Source: Candidatus Aenigmatarchaeota archaeon
Lineage (GTDB): Archaea; Aenigmatarchaeota; Aenigmatarchaeia; QMZP01
Assembly (NCBI GenBank): GCA_030672315.1
Contig: DAOVGQ010000064.1
Location: forward strand, 1 to 13,762
DNA length: 13,762 bases
Direction of reading: 5' to 3'
Below are positions 12,407-13,762 of the stretch, piece by piece. The notes under the pieces were generated by a model that worked only from the letters and a program-made list of their open reading frames with translations, ran no database searches and was not told the DNA's origin. How positions within the stretch are numbered: the first letter of the stretch is position 1; the number at the start of each line of letters is the position of its first letter. Both the position numbers and the translations under genes were made by a program.

Positions 12407-13762
12407 ATGAACATACGAAAGGTTCTAGCAGGCAGCATGGCTGCAATCGCAGCCGGCGCAACCGTAGCCTTTGGTGCTTTTGCCCAGAGCTCGAACCTCG
12501 GCGACTATGTGGACACATCAGGAACTACACCTGTGCCACCCTGGGTGGTAATCGGTGTCAACACAGGTGACCCAGACTTCGCCAAGGACGTGCTTGGAGC
12601 TGCAGACCTAGCGGCTGGAGCAGCCGGGTACGCAACAACAGAAACAGCAGTTGGCGGAGCAGCCGAGGTATCTGTGTCCGGTGGAGTGGGTCTTTCGACG
12701 GCAAACACAAAGATATTCGGGGGTGACGGAATCAATACAGCAAAGGACACCCTGACATCAGAGGACTTGCCGACGATACTAGCATCACTAACATTTGAAG
12801 ATGACGATGGGGACAGCTTTGACTATGACCAGTATCTCGTTGTCGGAAGCAGCACAGTCGCTCTCAGCGGCAGCAACGACGATGATGTATTGGGAGAAGA
12901 TCCAACACTGCTCGTAGACATAGGAACTGTTCCAGGCTCACCTGCATACACAATGAGAATCGTCTTCAACGATGACCTGAACTTCTCGGACTCGGATGTA
13001 GACGGCAACGAGATAGAGTTCTTCGGAGCCAGCTACACGATATCATCCGACTCTGACACAGACACACTCGTGCTCTTCGGTGGCGCTGCCAAGCAGACGC
13101 TTTCCGAGGGCGAAACAGCAACCATAACTGTCGGCGGGGTTTCCTACGAGGTATCACTGATTGGTGTCAGCGACGAAAACACAGTGATAATAAAGGTAAA
13201 CGACGTCAGCAGGACAATTGACGAGGGACAGTCAAGGAAGGTAAGTGGTCTTGAGGTCTTTGTGGACGAGGTCTACTACCTCGGAAAGGAGGCACAAGTC
13301 AGCTCAGCAAAGGTTTCGTTTGGTGCAGCCAAACTAACCCTTGAAGACGGTGACGAGGTGAGTGTAGGTTCAGGAGGCGATGTAGAGGACATAGACAACA
13401 CTCTTGTGACCTTCACTCAGGGAACTGATGGAACATCTGTCCTAGAGATAGACATTGCCGCTCCTGACAGCGACGGCGACTTCGCTGCTGTTGACATGCC
13501 ATTCACAGACCCGGTATTCGGGACATTCAAACTGGCTTTCGGCGGCGGCTCACCAGCCCAGACTAACATGGAGCTGTTCGAATTCGACACAAGCGGCGAC
13601 GACACAGCAACCGTTAAGTTCACCGACTCGAAGGGTACTTCAAAGACAATAGAGTGGGCTTATGACGGCACACCAGGCACATCCGGAACACCCCTTGAAC
13701 TACAAGACGGTGACGAAGATGATATAATCGTAGTCGAGGGATGGAACGCAACAGAGGACGAC
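12407..13762 (+). CDS. Secreted S-layer protein, 3' end cut by window
   Basis: Probably the major surface-layer protein of the cell. The frame is open for 452 codons to the window end. The N-terminus MNIRKVLAGSMAAIAAGATVA is a classic signal peptide, with likely cleavage after AFGAFA (residue 26). The mature start, including PPWVVIGVNTGD (residues about 44-55) and DVLGAADLAAGAAGYA, matches the N-terminal S-layer domain of methanogen and related archaeal S-layer proteins. The rest is acidic, rich in Asp, Gly, Ser and Thr, with beta-strand-like repeats and many Asp-rich turns (DDDGD, DSDVDGNE) suited to calcium. No cysteine is seen in the visible part. GGAGG at 12394-12398 with an eight-base spacer supports ATG 12407; an in-frame ATG at 12380 has no such site and would spoil the signal peptide start. 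The C-terminal domain lies beyond the window. Confidence 0.88.
   Translation, partial: MNIRKVLAGSMAAIAAGATVAFGAFAQSSNLGDYVDTSGTTPVPPWVVIGVNTGDPDFAKDVLGAADLAAGAAGYATTETAVGGAAEVSVSGGVGLSTANTKIFGGDGINTAKDTLTSEDLPTILASLTFEDDDGDSFDYDQYLVVGSSTVALSGSNDDDVLGEDPTLLVDIGTVPGSPAYTMRIVFNDDLNFSDSDVDGNEIEFFGASYTISSDSDTDTLVLFGGAAKQTLSEGETATITVGGVSYEVSLIGVSDENTVIIKVNDVSRTIDEGQSRKVSGLEVFVDEVYYLGKEAQVSSAKVSFGAAKLTLEDGDEVSVGSGGDVEDIDNTLVTFTQGTDGTSVLEIDIAAPDSDGDFAAVDMPFTDPVFGTFKLAFGGGSPAQTNMELFEFDTSGDDTATVKFTDSKGTSKTIEWAYDGTPGTSGTPLELQDGDEDDIIVVEGWNATEDD

Noticed and set aside
1..13762. CRISPR arrays, insertion sequences, integrases or attachment sites
   Set aside because: No regularly spaced repeats, transposase or integrase genes, or flanking terminal repeats were seen anywhere in the window.

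Overview
The window looks archaeal. The ribosomal protein is the archaeal L10e form of uL16. The GlmU-like enzyme is the archaeal bifunctional sugar-1-phosphate nucleotidylyltransferase/acetyltransferase. There is an MtrA-like (tetrahydromethanopterin methyltransferase subunit A) domain and an archaeal-type ThyA. Most start codons lie about 22-27 bases after a TATA-like box, as expected for leaderless archaeal transcripts. Arg AGG and Ile ATA codons are common. The gene set and the S-layer style suggest a euryarchaeal or DPANN-type lineage, but the exact group cannot be fixed from this sequence.

Layout, left to right. Bases 3-2507 hold an almost complete SMC ATPase with unusually short coiled-coil arms. 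A small two-helix membrane protein converges on it (2543-2932, minus). Next is a dTMP-synthesis block: an MtrA-like/DUF4346-like protein (3024-4076), a thymidylate synthase 20 bases downstream (4097-5005), and a dCTP deaminase (5228-5794). Between the last two lies a previously unlisted 55-codon cysteine-rich gene on the minus strand (5011-5178). It appears to share one symmetric TATA box with the deaminase gene. A small AT-rich hypothetical gene (5881-6117) and ribosomal protein L10e (6271-6792) follow. The L10e leader holds a hairpin, a repeated ribosome-binding segment and a six-codon mini-ORF. Two small minus-strand genes come next (6820-7260, a four-helix membrane protein; 7293-7592, unknown).

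The right half looks like a cell-envelope block. GlmU-like (7661-8854) and GlmS (8910-10664), both minus, make amino-sugar precursors up to UDP-GlcNAc, probably for surface glycans. Divergent from them is a winged-helix protein whose C-terminal half resembles archaeal S-layer C-terminal domains and ends in a complete EF-hand-type calcium loop (11008-11946). A secreted, acidic S-layer protein follows (12407 to the window end, incomplete).

The most interesting signal is regulatory. Most other genes here look leaderless or near-leaderless. The S-layer-like regulator and the S-layer gene instead have leaders of roughly 225 and 330-400 bases, full of perfect hairpins with three-base loops. The two leaders share a ten-base element and a similar CCGG-based hairpin. 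Together with the calcium loop in the regulator, this suggests an S-layer control system acting at both DNA and RNA level. That is an inference that needs testing.
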